Shown here: positions 37,901 through 51,300 of the stretch, piece after piece
Numbering within the stretch: position 1 is the stretch's first letter
How the letters are laid out: each line of letters begins with the position of its first letter
DNA from: Glandiceps talaboti
Taxonomy: Eukaryota; Hemichordata; Enteropneusta; Spengelidae
Assembly (NCBI RefSeq): GCF_964340395.1
Contig: NC_135560.1
Coordinates: forward strand, 17,843,098 to 17,907,097
Direction: 5' to 3'
DNA length: 64,000 nucleotides
Notes under the pieces: model-generated
What the model saw: only the letters and a program-made list of their open reading frames with translations
What the model was told of the DNA's origin: nothing
The model's database searches: none
Program-made: the position numbers and the translations under genes

Positions 37901-39742
37901 CATAATCAATCAGTCTGTCCATTTAAAGTTTTGTAACTGTTTACAGCAAGAGTTGGTGACTTTGTAATTTTCTTATTCCTGTGTAGGCAAGCCTTCCACA
38001 GTTCAGATCCTACACAAGAAGATAAGTCTAAGTCATTTGATGTACCAACATATGTTTTAAGGTATGTATTTAATAAACATCTCAAAACTCAGTATTTACT
38101 AGCAATCTTGAATACATATGAATTAAATGTTGTCTGCAACTCAAGAGCGTAATACTGAAGACTTTGCTACCACTGTACCACTGTGTTCCCACTCTGTTCA
38201 ACATGCAGACTCAGCCATCACTAAAAACTACAACAAAAAGTTTGTTTAAATGCTACAGCTATCAACTTACCAAATTTCATGATTAATTGAAGGCATATAC
38301 TTTTTCTTGCAACCTTGCATAATCTCAAATAGTAATGCATAACTTACTCTGTACTTTCGATAGTGGTATTCTTCACAATGATTGGCCTATGGAGGTCAAC
38401 AAATCACAGGTCACAGGTGTCTGTGGTCTGTTCACTACTTATTGTTACAACATTAATTTCTATATTGTATTCCTATAGAGGAACAATACAAGGTCAGATG
38501 TGGCCAGAAGGTGACGAGGAATACCACAGTCTCCTCACTCCAAAAACTTTACTGATTTACGGAAGTAAAGATGGCTTAGTCTCAAAGCATGAAGAGGAAT
38601 GGATGCAGGAAGTAAGTAGTCTCCTAGTAACAATTGTGCACAGAGGAGTCTCCAAGCAACAGATATCTACAGAGGACTTATAAGTCACGATTCACTAGCA
38701 GAGATTATTGTTTGCAAATGAGTTGTGTATGGTTTTATTAATCTAGACACTTCTGCATGTACAGCCTATGGATTGAGCCACACAAAACACAACAACAGAT
38801 AAACTAACTAAATTCATAGATAAATTCTAAAAAATGAAAAAATAAAGAAAGAGAGTATCTTTCCCAGCCAAGTAGATGTTTCATCTTGTCAAGTCTAATA
38901 ACAATCTATTGGTGAAATGTACTAAAATGTTGATGAAATGTACTAAATATGCTAGTGAAATAAATTAGTGAAATGTATTAACAAAACATCAGTGAGCTGT
39001 ACTAAAAAGTTGATGAAACAAATTTAAAAGTAGGTGAAATGTACAATCTGATTAAAATCCGATGTAGATGTTGGCTAATCGTGCATTGCTATCTTACCAT
39101 CGTTATTTAGCTTGAATTGACCTTCATAGTACATGTTTACGTTTTTAGCCTGATCGCCTCCTCTATGGCGATCAGGCTAAAAACGTAAACATGTACTACG
39201 AAGGTCAATTCAAGCTAAATAACGATGGTAAGATAGCAATGCACGATTAGCCAACATCTACATCGGATTTTAATCAGATTGGTGAAATGTACTAAAATAC
39301 TAGTGAAATAAATTAATAATTTGGTGAACTTCAACAAAATGTTGGTGAAATTTGCACAAATGTTAATTTCCCGTACAATTCAAATGTACAGAAAATTGAT
39401 GTTTGTGCAAAATAGAACCCCTGCTGGAAACATATGGGTCTGGATACCTGGCTAAAAAATGTTATAAAAAGATAGTGAATAAGTAGCACACAGACACACA
39501 GTTGTGGATAGTTTATCTTTCACAAGCTTAACATTCTTATTTCTCATTTGCAGACAATTTATGGTTCTGAACTGGAAGAAGTAGAAAATGCAGGTCACAT
39601 GGTGATGATAGAACATCCAGATATTGTTAATACATTAATCCATAAGTTTATCAGCAAGGACCAAGGTGTGAAACAAACACACAGACCAATCACTGCAAGG
39701 TCATCTACCAATGTGAGGAGAGAAACAAAAGTTGTACTTTGA
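34826..39742 (+). CDS. ABHD8: ABHD8, alpha/beta hydrolase domain protein 8 (402 aa, 5 coding exons)
   Basis: Predicted serine hydrolase of the alpha/beta-hydrolase fold; its physiological substrate is not established from sequence. Coding exons: 34826-35466, 37546-37716, 37987-38061, 38479-38611 and 39554-39742, stop TGA; all are GT-AG and in frame. The start ATG is the first in this frame after an upstream stop. The N-terminal ~125 residues are basic and low-complexity, except for YDSYEILEIRPKRRIRVQH, which matches the conserved N-terminal segment of human ABHD8. The hydrolase core follows: oxyanion region FFHGVGGSADVWKAQL, PDLLGHG, nucleophile elbow GHSYG (Ser 212), QMWPEGDEEYH, an acid candidate in GSKDGLVS, and the catalytic His in NAGHMVMIEHP. 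Human ABHD8 is about 439 aa. Candidate AATAAA signals are at 41125 and 42724. It is adjacent to MRPL34 and ANKLE1, as in human. Confidence 0.96.
35985..36130. mobile_element. Degraded hAT-like MITE copy in ABHD8 intron 1
   Basis: Begins TATGCCCTCTAAGG and shares blocks such as GTGTTCCCCTATC and TCACTATGTGATGACTCA with the intact copies at 42,946 and 46,294. The right terminal repeat is not recognisable. Confidence 0.6.
38900..39365. repeat. Degenerate tandem repeat around a hairpin
   Basis: Short direct repeats of GGTGAAATGTACTAAAATGT-like units, with a period of about 17-22 bases, lie in ABHD8 intron 4. The array is interrupted at 39,045-39,280 by the long palindrome listed separately. Confidence 0.65.
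39045..39280. mobile_element. 236-bp near-perfect palindrome (snap-back element)
   Basis: The left arm 39045-39158 and right arm 39167-39280, 114 bases each, are reverse complements with one mismatch (CCTTCATAGTAC against CCTTCGTAGTAC). The loop is TCCTCTAT (39159-39166). The ends are AATCTGATTAAAATCC and its complement. GGTGAAATGTAC stands immediately on both sides. It may be a 12-bp target duplication, but the host is a tandem repeat of that same sequence, so the boundary is ambiguous. Confidence 0.9.
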
Positions 39743-41269
39743 TACCCAAAATACACTGGTAATCTTGAAATGTCAAGGTTTTATGATTCCATCCAGTTGT
39801 CAATGATAGAGTGGTCAGCCCATACCCTCTTACCACTGCAGGGTGTGAACCCATCCAGTGTTGGCTGGGTTAATTAAAAATTAACAAGGTCTGTATACAA
39901 GAAGGGTGATGCTCAGTTTGACCCTATCGCCTATCAAACAACACAGGACCTGGTTTCCATCTGCTTTACCTCTAGGGAACTCAACAATTCAACAAACTTT
40001 CAAATTTACATTCTAATTTACAGTAAAGATTATTATTAAAAGGGATTATTATGACAACATAATCTTGTTGACATTATGATTATGGGCTTGTTATGCAAGT
40101 ATATATTTTGAAGTTTACTGAGTAATTCTATCCACACCCACACACAGGCTGGAATGATCATTGTGTAGTGCACCCTCACAGGGCTAATCTGATTGATGGC
40201 AGTAAACAATATATTTCTAATGTTGTTGTTTGTCACCCTTGCAAAGATGGCCACACATTTTGTATGTGAAACTGTGACTTCTCCAATGTGACTGGCGTGA
40301 ACGGAACCCTTCTGATCAGCCTTAATGACATTCTTTGGCCGTGTGAGGGTGTGCTACATACATGAAATTCATACCAGTGTCTTCAAGGGCCTCTTATATT
40401 TTAAGATGTATACTGGGTATAATAAGGCATTTTCTCTCTGGTAAACTGCCAGTCATCATGACACTTAGCAGAGTTAGGAGAAAAAATTGTACAGTAAACT
40501 GAAGGTAGCATGAAATTATTCTGTGCTAATTCACATTGTTCAGTGTAATAATGCACTCGTGTATGTAGAATGGAAAAGAAATGTCATTTGAATCAAAATT
40601 GATGGAAGATTTTGCTTGAACAAAATACATTTCAAAGGAACATAGTTTCAATCTAATTTATCACATGAAATTATCACTAATTCTTTGAGTGATCATAATA
40701 TCTATATGATCTTTTTACCGTCATACACATACTCTAAAAGGTGGAAGTTCACAAAATATGACATGCACATTAGACTTTGGTCTGCTTGTTGTCAAATTGA
40801 TCATATTGTCTTTGTGGGTTGTTGATGGTTGAGTGGCTAGCTTGTGTGCCTCTTACTACTGCATTCAGGTTTTGAACCTGCTGTAACATTGACTGGGTTT
40901 GATTTTAGAAACATAACAGGTCTATATGTATGAAAATGATGCTCAGATTCACTTTAATGAACAATGTAGATTCTCCAGCTTCCTCCTGCTTTAACACAAG
41001 GGCACCAGGGTGCTGCACAAGTGATCACTCTATCTCAATTTCCAAACTCAACAAAGTACATTATCATTCGCATTGTCAGATTTACAGTTTTTGCCAAGGT
41101 GCAATTAATGGAAGTCTTTCCAGAAATAAAGATTTATGTCCGCATACCTCAGTAAGGCAATAACTTTTAGTGTAGTACTTAACAGTTTACTAAGAAAACA
41201 AGTGCTGAATATTAATTCTCAAGGCAAATAGTTACATATAAATGTCAGAAATTCACATTGCATTGTTTT

Positions 41270-41396
<127 letters not shown>

Positions 41397-42945
41397 TTTT
41401 TTTAATTTTATTTATTTATTTATTTATTTATTGGTAATTCATTTTAAAGAGTTTGTCATCCAGAAAACTTAATTCATAATTATCAGCATTACCATTAATT
41501 TTCTCTCATTTTTTGCTGTAAATACTTTACTTTTGTATTTCATGTAACATTCAGGTTCAAAAAATGATAAAAACGGCTCAGGAATATAGGTAGAATTTTC
41601 AGCCCTATTCAGTCCTCTCTTTACTGACGGATAGGTTTGCCATGGCATGTTGTATCTGACAGGCTAGAATGTATACTACCAAAGAGAATTATTTAATTAT
41701 GGTTCATTCATCGTCAGCCATTATACAAATGTAAAAACTTGATTTCCTGTTTTAGCCCCCAGTGTGGCATAGGGACCATTTAGTCTGCAAGATATGATAT
41801 GACATGCAGCCCAATCATCTATCACTTCATGGTGAGGGGTGGCTGATAGGGTTGCATGATGTGTTGTATCTTACAAACTACTAAGGCTAGATTGTAATAT
41901 GAAAGATTTTTTTTTGGCTTTTATCTACACATCATTAGGGAGGAAAGATTTTGCCTGTAGCCTACAGTAATCGTAGTACACATGTAACATAGAATGCCAT
42001 ACTATTGTGTAGTCGACAGTGAAGGATATGGAGCCGTGCAAGACTTTTCACTATCACAACATATTATACAAACATTAGGTTTCTATGATGAGGAGAAACA
42101 CTGCTAGACAGTTCAACTATGAACATTGAATAACAAACCATGTACAACATGTTGCATAAAATATTTTCACTATTAGTATTAGACACAGGGTTTAATATTT
42201 AAACTATTTTAAAAGTATATTTGGAAAGTCGTTTATACATTGATATCATATGGATTTCATGATTTATTTACTATTCCTCAATAATTTTTCAAAAGAAAAA
42301 TGTTGGAGAATAGTATGAGTGTACCTGTTCGAGCATAATACTGTGAGTTAATTAGTGACAATTCTACATGTTTTGAATTGTATTTCAAGTACCGGGTAAT
42401 GCAGAACCAATGACACAGATTCACGTTGTTGCAATGTAAGACAACCAGGGTATAGATTCCATATTTTCTGTTTGAATGTGTACAATTTAGCTTGGGAATG
42501 GTGTAATGTCTTTTTATTGTTTGTCCGTCCCTGAAATATATCAATATTTGCAATAGAGTAATTTCTACCTCCTCTTTCATATTATTAAACCTTACAATGG
42601 TAACAAATATTTGTTGTTTTATTAAATTCATATAAATATATGTAAAGTATATACATGTATTGAAGTTATTATCTTTCCATACATGTTTTTAACAATGTAT
42701 TTTGGACATAGATGTGCTTTGGAAATAAAGTTTGTGGTCATCTGTCCCCCGTTGCCTTTCTTGTCTTATATGAAGCCACGGAAGCTGTAGCCTCTACAGG
42801 AGTCTTGATGGTTTACTCAAGGTAAACAGTCTCTCCACACATTGTAGGCTAACATTGCATCACTCTCAGAGACAAGGTTGAAAAACACAGACTTGACTCT
42901 CAGTAAGTAGTTTGAAGTCATTGTTTTAATTCAAAAGCTTCTAAC

Positions 42946-43116
42946 CAGTGTGCCCTCGAAGCCAATTTGATGTGCCACTGATGCACGCAATTTCTAGTTA
43001 TGCACCAAAATTTGGTGTTCTCCTATCTCTTACTATGTGGTGACTCACAAGAAATGCCAGTTTTTCTCATTTTGACTCACAACAACAAAATTTGGCTATC
43101 ATTAGAGGGCACACTG
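42946..43116. mobile_element. hAT-like MITE, 171 bp, perfect 8-bp target duplication
   Basis: Terminal repeats CAGTGTGCCCTC and GAGGGCACACTG are flanked by CTTCTAAC on both sides (42938-42945 and 43117-43124). The CAG...CTG ends with an 8-bp duplication are the hAT signature. The interior is about 85-90% like the copy at 46,294 and contains a short palindrome CACCAAAATTTGGTG. Confidence 0.88.
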
Positions 43117-45278
43117 CTTCTAACCCTGGTGTCTACATAACATGATATATTCTTATTGCCTTGTCAGTTGAAGTAAAATCTGAGTACTGACAAACAGAAA
43201 ATGTTGAACAAATAAACATTTGAAAATAGATTATTACAGCTGTTATATAATATACTATTACTTGTACTCCATTATAGCAGAAAAAGACAACTTACAAAAT
43301 GTGAAATATGACTGGAAATTAACAAGATATGTATGTTTCTATATTACTGATCAATAGCAAATCGAATGGTAGCACTATGCTAACACAGCATATGAATGTG
43401 TGCTGTGTGAATAAGTCAAAATATTCAGAAACTAGAAATTTGACATCAGAAGTAAACAACTGTTTACCCCAGTAACCCTGTATGCATTTTAGGATAAACA
43501 AAGATTAGAATGGTAACACAATCAGTGTGAAACAACATGGGTCAAGTCCTTGTTTGTAACTCAAATTGCAAAAGAATATGACAGCGTACAGAACCCCATA
43601 ATGTGTGAGTGCAAGTGTGGCATACACAGGGTATTTGCACAAGTGCTTGCTCTGTGTGCCCATACTTTCACGAGCATAGTGATAGAAAGTGCAGCAGAAA
43701 ACACTGCAAGCATGAGTGTAAATATCCCAGTGTACCCACACTGGAACTCATGTGGCAAGGGGTTGTTATTATTACATCTGTTTATCTAAAACGGCAAATT
43801 GCCATAAAAATCATACAACGATCATGCGACCATGTCATTTGCATATCATTTGCATGCAGGTATGCAATAATGTTTTCAGTATTGCACTAAAGTGAAAATA
43901 CAACTAGTATGCCCACACATCAGTGCAAGTTATCCCTGGTAACATATGTAATAATGATCATTATTATAAGTACAGTAACAAACGTCTTTTTTACACACTG
44001 TTTTAGCTTTTTGCAATGTACTGAGTTACAAATACAGACTCTGTCAATGTTGTTTAACATTGATTTTTCAAGTTTGAAGCCATGATAAAATTGTTTTATA
44101 AATTTAAAATCCAAAATAAGTACCCAATCCTCATCTGCATGGCCACTTTATGGCACAACAATCTTCATCCTTACTATTATTAAAACTTCTACTGTAGACT
44201 AGGCATTCTACAATGTCAAACAGCAGTGCACCATCTGAGCAGCAACTCCACTTCAAAATCTTGAAGTGATAAAAACAACAAATAAAGCAAATATTTTGCA
44301 CTGGTAGCAATGTCCAATGTTTAATTTGGAACAAAAACTTAAAACTCATTGCACTAAAAATATAGCAGCTTCCAGTGATCCAAGATGTTCTTTTTTATAG
44401 TTCATAACCTCAAACTTTGTTTAACCTTTGTAATTTAATTACATGTACTGCCATCACACAATAGTCTTTAACTAAAGGCAGGTAGGTAGGCCACAATAAA
44501 CTGTCATAAACCAATTTGCACTTATAAAATGTACAATGACCACCTCTCTCTCAACACTATGGGTCACTAACTTCAAGTTGAAAGATTGCATTTCATGTGA
44601 GGTTAACCCAGGGTAAGTGACTTACATGTACTAGGATATTACATAATTAGGGAGCATTTTATTATGACAAGTGGATTTCTTAGACAGGGAGTATACTTGG
44701 TGGGTTTCCTGTTGTTACAGACTTGAAAAAAATCAATCATCTACTTGTCCCAACACATCGTCAGGATATACATTATTAATCTTGCAGCCTCAATGTTTTA
44801 TCCAAAAAACATATAGTTGTAAATAAGTAGATCAGTACATGACCATCATATACTGGTGTGGCTAGCTAACATTTCTTAACCTTCATTTGGGGCTATTAGT
44901 TTGTGTACTACATGTACACATTAGTGTAACACATCATTTATTCTTTCATTATTGAGGAATATTGATGTTGGAAAATCATTGTTGGTTTCCCTGATCTTCC
45001 AGCTTCCTGATATTTCCAGTTTTATCTTTGTCCTTCCACAAGGACTATTTCAAATGCTTTCTTCAAATAGGTAGACATCTATATACTCAGTGTACCCACA
45101 TCAAAAATGCAGAACAGTTCTCTTCCATTGAAGTAAGTATTTACTCTAATGAAAATTTCTACTCACAGAGTCAAAACATTTCTTGGAAGTGAATCCCAAA
45201 TCTTTGCCGATGTCTCATCACCATCGTCACAGGTATAATACAATGGGCTAAAAGAGACACATGACATGAGGTTGAGTT

Positions 45279-45330
45279 TTTATTGTTTCCTGATATCAGG
45301 TCTTATCTCTTCCAATGAAGAAAGTGTTTA
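45279..45330 (-). terminator. Duplicated ANKLE1 stop/poly(A) region
   Basis: Downstream of the ANKLE1 stop, about 24 bases ending the coding sequence (GATATCAGGAAACAATAA) recur at about 45,280-45,302. AATAAA occurs twice on the minus strand: once overlapping the stop codon itself (CAATAAAC) and once in the duplicate (45284-45279). Which one directs cleavage cannot be told from sequence. Confidence 0.5.
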
Positions 45331-48300
45331 TTGTTTCCTGATATCAGCAGGTCTTATTTGTCTTTCTCCTTCTACTAAGAATATCTTGAATGCTTTATTC
45401 AAGATATGTACACCCATTTTTCTCTTCTTTGATGCCGTCCATGTTGCGGCTATACCATAATAGTCTCCTTTCTTAGCATTGGTAAGTCTGGACAGACCTG
45501 TGAAAAGTCAAAACAATAACAGTGTTTGTAGTCATAAAGATCACCCTTTTCTGCTTCTTATTATGACATCATGAAAAAAATTGTTTCGTTGATCAGTTAA
45601 AACAAGGAAAAAGAAAAAAATGTATAACTTTGTGTGTACATGTTGATATCGCTTTCAGTTCATAATCATTCTTTATTGACAATTTGGATGATTAAAAGCC
45701 AATTAAAGTTCCAAAATGAACCTTTTGATTTTATCAAAAATCTTTACTTGTGGTTTTGCCATCTTTAATCCTGCCACAGAGGGTATTATTTCTGTTTAAT
45801 TTGTAGCCACTTTCCATAAATATCGAGTTGGTTGGGTCATTAGACACATAGAAATGAATAGAGCCACCCTAACAGTGCTTCTACCCAATCATGAGCCAAG
45901 CAAAATAGTATGACATGCAGCAACGGTTACAGGTAACTTCCATATACAAAACAGACCATAACTAAGTCTAATACATGTACAGTACATATAAAATAATTAT
46001 TAAGATAAACAAAAGGTGAAACAGTAATTTGAAAACAGGGGAAAAGAGTAACTGAAAAGGCTTACCTAATGTTTCCACCATACAGGCTTCCCTTGTGTAT
46101 GCTTCTACTGGGATAACACTTTGAAAACAATGCAAGGACACAACTCCTAGATCAAGATTCCAAATATCCAGAATGTGTTGAACTTTTTTACTCGGCTGGA
46201 TGGACAAAGATATCAACAAATAATAACAACTTCAATGAGTAAACTTTGTAGAGATTGGGATGTTTATTCATAAAGGAGACACTCACTATCGACCAATGTG
46301 CCCTCTAAGAAAATTTGACGCGCCACTGACACACACAATTTCTAGTGACGCACCAAAATTTGGTGTTCCCCTATCTCTTACTATGTGGTGACTCACAAGA
46401 AATGCCAGTTTGTCTCATTTTGACTCACAACGACAAAATTTGGCTATCATTAGATTTAGAGGGCACACTGCTAGCGACCTTCAGTTGCCTTTACAGTTAG
46501 CAGAATAGCCTGAGGGGTCTAGCAGTAAGCCTACTCATTACCGTAGTATTCTCTCTTGGCTGGATATTATCATACACAGAGGCTAATTTGCATACAATTT
46601 ACATATATATTTTGTATTTTGCATAATTATACTATGTTAAAATGGCCTGGGGAGATCACTGTTACCCCTTGTATGCTATGGTATGTGCAATACAGGAAGA
46701 ATTGACACAATACTAGAATCAATGGCCTTGTCAGTAGGATTGTCCAAACCAAACCTTTCACTCATAGTGGCAAAAGCCTCACGTTATGAGAATTCTTTGA
46801 ATGAACAAAGAAAAATATAAGATATCAAAATATAATCATCCTTGCACAAGCTTAATGTAAGAAAAATAATGGGGGGGGGGGATAATAGTGGTCACTGAAT
46901 GTTTTAACTCATATTTCTAGCACCATAGAATCAATGACATAGACACACGTTGTCATCAAATGACCAGAGTACATATGTCCTGTTTTTCTGTTCAAATACA
47001 ACTTGACATACATTTCTTATAAAGAGCATTCAAATTTTCTCATTTATGTATAGTGAAATACTTACCCTTAATCTGGGATTATGAATCTGTTCCAAACCCT
47101 CATAGAAATGGGCATAGGGTCTAGCTCTCTTCCCTTTCCCCACATAGAAGATAGCCGAGACGAACACCTTGAATGCATCCATGTCATTCATTCCATGGTG
47201 ATGTCTGACAGGAAGATTTCTTGTCACTCTTGGATCCAGAAGCAAATAATTAAATGAAGATTTCAGTGTTCCTTCTCTCCACTTTCTCTGTGGATCTGGC
47301 TGGTCAAATTGAGCTGCTATTTTCATCTCTTCCTCTTGCATATCAAGTGTTAAGTTTTGACACAGGTATTGGTGTAGCTCGTATGTAAAACCTAGGTAAG
47401 GATTATAGAGGAAGAGACACCAAATTTACTTACAAAATTAAAATTTTCTATCATACAAGAACCAACAAATGTTTCAAATTCTCTGATTAATGATGTGATG
47501 GCTTGAAATTAATCTCATTTTTTTCTCACACATTCTGCAGAATTATCAACACAGCAAACACATATATCATTTTAGGACTGACAAGACTTATTGCTGTATT
47601 CATATATTGTTTGTGGATGACAGCAGAAAACAGTTTTAAATATTTTAAATTACTGGTTTCAGACTTGTATGGGTTTTTTTTGAATTCATGATAAATTTTA
47701 GTATGTTATGAGTTATACAACATTTAAACATTCTGCAGAAAAAAATCTTGCATGTAACTACAAGCATGCCTTACAGCTTTTGACTTAGGCCCCCCAAAAA
47801 ATATATCTGGTTCTGGTCAGCGCGCGCGTGCCCTGAATACCCTTGCGTCGATCCTTTTTTTCCGATAATTTTTGCTTTCCCGTTCCTTATTTATTCCTGG
47901 TACATTTGTATCAGGAGAACAAGCAGCTGAAATCTACCCTACATGCCAAGATTGCTTAAATACAAAGCCTAAACTGCTTTGAAGAAAAAGAAGTTTTTCG
48001 AGAGATAAATATGATAGAACGGAGTATGTAAAGTGTCAAAAAAAATATTTACTAATTTGCAAAAAAAAAAAAAAAAAAAATATTAGAAAAAAAAAAAATC
48101 TGCGTCGTCGCACCACTTTAGAAAGTTTACCCTGACCAGAACCAGATATATATTTTTTTGGCCTTATGAGGTTTATTATTTCATTGATATTTCTTGTGGA
48201 TGACTGAAGAAAACATTGTGATGTGTCTACAGGTGTGAGAATAGTACATGATTTCTTCATTCTTACCATTTTTACAATACACAGACTCACAACTCACCTG

Positions 48301-51300
48301 ATTTCGCATCATCAGCATCTGTAGTTAGTTTTGGTATACTTGGGTCTTTCTTCAGTTTATTCAGTCTATCAAGATACACTTTTCTTGTAGTATTTGTGAC
48401 TGGACCCGGTGACTCACCAAGACTATTCAACTCACTTTGTATCTCCTTGTTAGACATAGTGTTAACCACATCAGGCACAGATTCTGTGTCTGCATCCTCA
48501 CATGCACTATCATCAGTTTGACACTGTTTCCAGTCATATATAATTGTCTCATCACTACCCGTACTATGATTCAGTGAGGAGTTGGCAGATCCACCGGATA
48601 CACTACTATTACAAGACGATGACGGACATCGCCTCTCAATCAGTGCAGCTCCTACATCGGTGTCGGTGTATATATACTCCACTGTTTGTGAGCTGTCATA
48701 GCTGTCAGGTGTCTGAGTGTCAGAACTTGGATTGGATTCACTTCTAACTGGGACTGTCAGCTCTGCAAACCTATCATTGTTTTCAGACAAAGACTCAGTA
48801 CTTGTGTTATCAGATGTAAGGAAGTCAGAAACATGATGTAGATTGCTATATCTCTTTCTCCTCTTACTAGTTGCCAATCTTGTGGAATACCTATGGAGTG
48901 GTGGTTTTCTATCATGACATATATTAAGAGTTTCATCACTGTTGTCCAAAAGAAATGTATCTGGAAGAGTATTTACTCCTGTGTCTTTCACAAAATGTTG
49001 AGATTCTTGTAGATTTGAAGACTGTGTTTGATTCTCTTCAAGTATAAGTGTATCTTGGCAACCTGTATTTTCAGTATGAATATGATTTTGTTGCTTGTTC
49101 TCTGTACCAGTGAGGGATTCACTCTGGTTGTCGTCTAATATCAATGTATCTGGACAAGATGGATTCTCAATGAGAACATGGTTCTGTGGCTTGTTCTGTG
49201 AACAAGTGAGGGATTCGCTCTGGTTCTCGTCTAAAACCAGTGTATCTGGACAAGCTGTCTTATGACTAAACCTACATGACTGTACAGTTTGACTATCTCT
49301 ATCCATGTCAGCATCCAGACAAAACCTATCTAAAGATTCACCATCTGATAAAATCAAAGTGTCATCTAGTTGATGTACTTTATGCTCTGTACTCAATTCT
49401 TCTGCAGCTGAATAAAACTCTTCACTTTTACTACTATCAGAATTATTAAACTTAGAAGACACAGTGACATCATCACCACAACTAGCCACACTTTCAACTG
49501 TTACTACATTTTTCATCTGTACCTCATCATCCTCAAATGCTTCATCTTCATCTTCTTCTTCAGTGATTGATCCACAGAACAACACTGTTTTATCCAGTAA
49601 CCTACTGTCGTCATCTTCACTAGAACTTGTAGATGATTTCACATAAAGACATGGATGATCAGGTGATGTCACATCCAAACCTTGACTAAAATCACCCGAT
49701 AACGTCCTTGCATACATACCTACCGACATGTTCATGCCAGTATCCCCAATCTCTTGATTGAGACTATGTGAAGATGAATCATGTAAATTTGAACCATTGT
49801 TTTCATTGGCACAACTGGTACTACCACTTTCACACAATGAATGAATCTCTAAGTTCTCATCATTAGAATGAGACAGTTCATTTGATGGATTGTCAACTAT
49901 ATCTTTAAGACTGTTATCTGAAATATTTCCTAAATCAAAATCAATTTCATGATCAGAATTACAGTGATCAAGTTCACTGGTAATTTTATATCCCATGTCA
50001 CTGTACCTTCTCTGTAAGCCATTGTCTCTACTATCCATGCTGACATGACCTATTGATGACCTGTCACTCAAGTCAGAGCTTAGCCTTGGTACTCCAGGTC
50101 TGGGACTACCTCTACCAACAATGTATGTGGCTGTCGAAATGTTCAGATTTCCATCACTGCTCTGTTGACTGTTGCACATTCCCAAATCTAGTTCACTATC
50201 TGTGAAATCACTACCCTGTGTTCCATTTGAAAATCGCTTTGTGAGTGAACTAGATAACAGACTGAGTCTTTTTGTAAAGTTAAACGCAATCTCTTCATCA
50301 ATATCAGCATAGTCACTCCATTGGTTGGTAAATGAGCTTGCATTGGTGGACACTGTTCCAAGTGAACATGATGATAAAGGTCTCTGATTGGTGGCCGAGT
50401 CCATGGAACATGAAGATGGAGGTCTGTGACTGGTGGTTGAGTCCATGGAACATGAAGATGGAGGTCTCTGATTGGTTGGAGAGTAACTGTATTCCAACAT
50501 CATTGGACTGTTGTGATTTGACGATAACGTATTGGGTGGTGGATGAGTATCCCAAGTTAGGTTTCTCAACAGTCGACTATCACTTTCAGGAGATTCCTGA
50601 GAGTTATAGCTAGAAACTATGGAAAAACAAGAAACAATAACGTTAATGAAGCAAGGTATAGTCATTCAATTTCACAAGACTTCAAAGATAGTGAACATGT
50701 AGTAGGTAATCAAATTTACAGATGAAGTTTATGGGTGTTGGTGATTTTGTTAACTTTCATAGTTGAGGTACTGTAGATATCAAAACAGGAAAGACAAAGC
50801 AGTCATTCATGTGTCATGAAACGGATCACAGGAGTTACAAACATACATTTATACTGTGTGATGTCTCTAACAAACACATGTACACATACAAAACATACTC
50901 ATTCAGGCATGCCACAGACTCATGTATGCACAGACATACACACATGCATGCATGCATGCGTGTGTGTACGTGCACAAACACACACACAGACCGATACACA
51001 CAGACCGATACACACACAACACATACCAGGTACTAGATATAAACATTCTTAATACTTTCAAAATAATACTGGATTATTACTCCAGTTACAGCTGGGCAAG
51101 GTTTAAAACTGACAAACTGCTATCCTTTCACAGGAATCTGGTGCTCAGTTTGAAGAAAACAGGATAATATGGTTCACTTACCAGGTAGAAGGGAATATCT
51201 TGGTGTTAGACTTTCCTGTGAGTCTATATCAGTATCCCATTCTTTGTATTCCATTAACAAATCAATGCAGTCTTTATCGCCATATTCTTCGGCTAACTTG

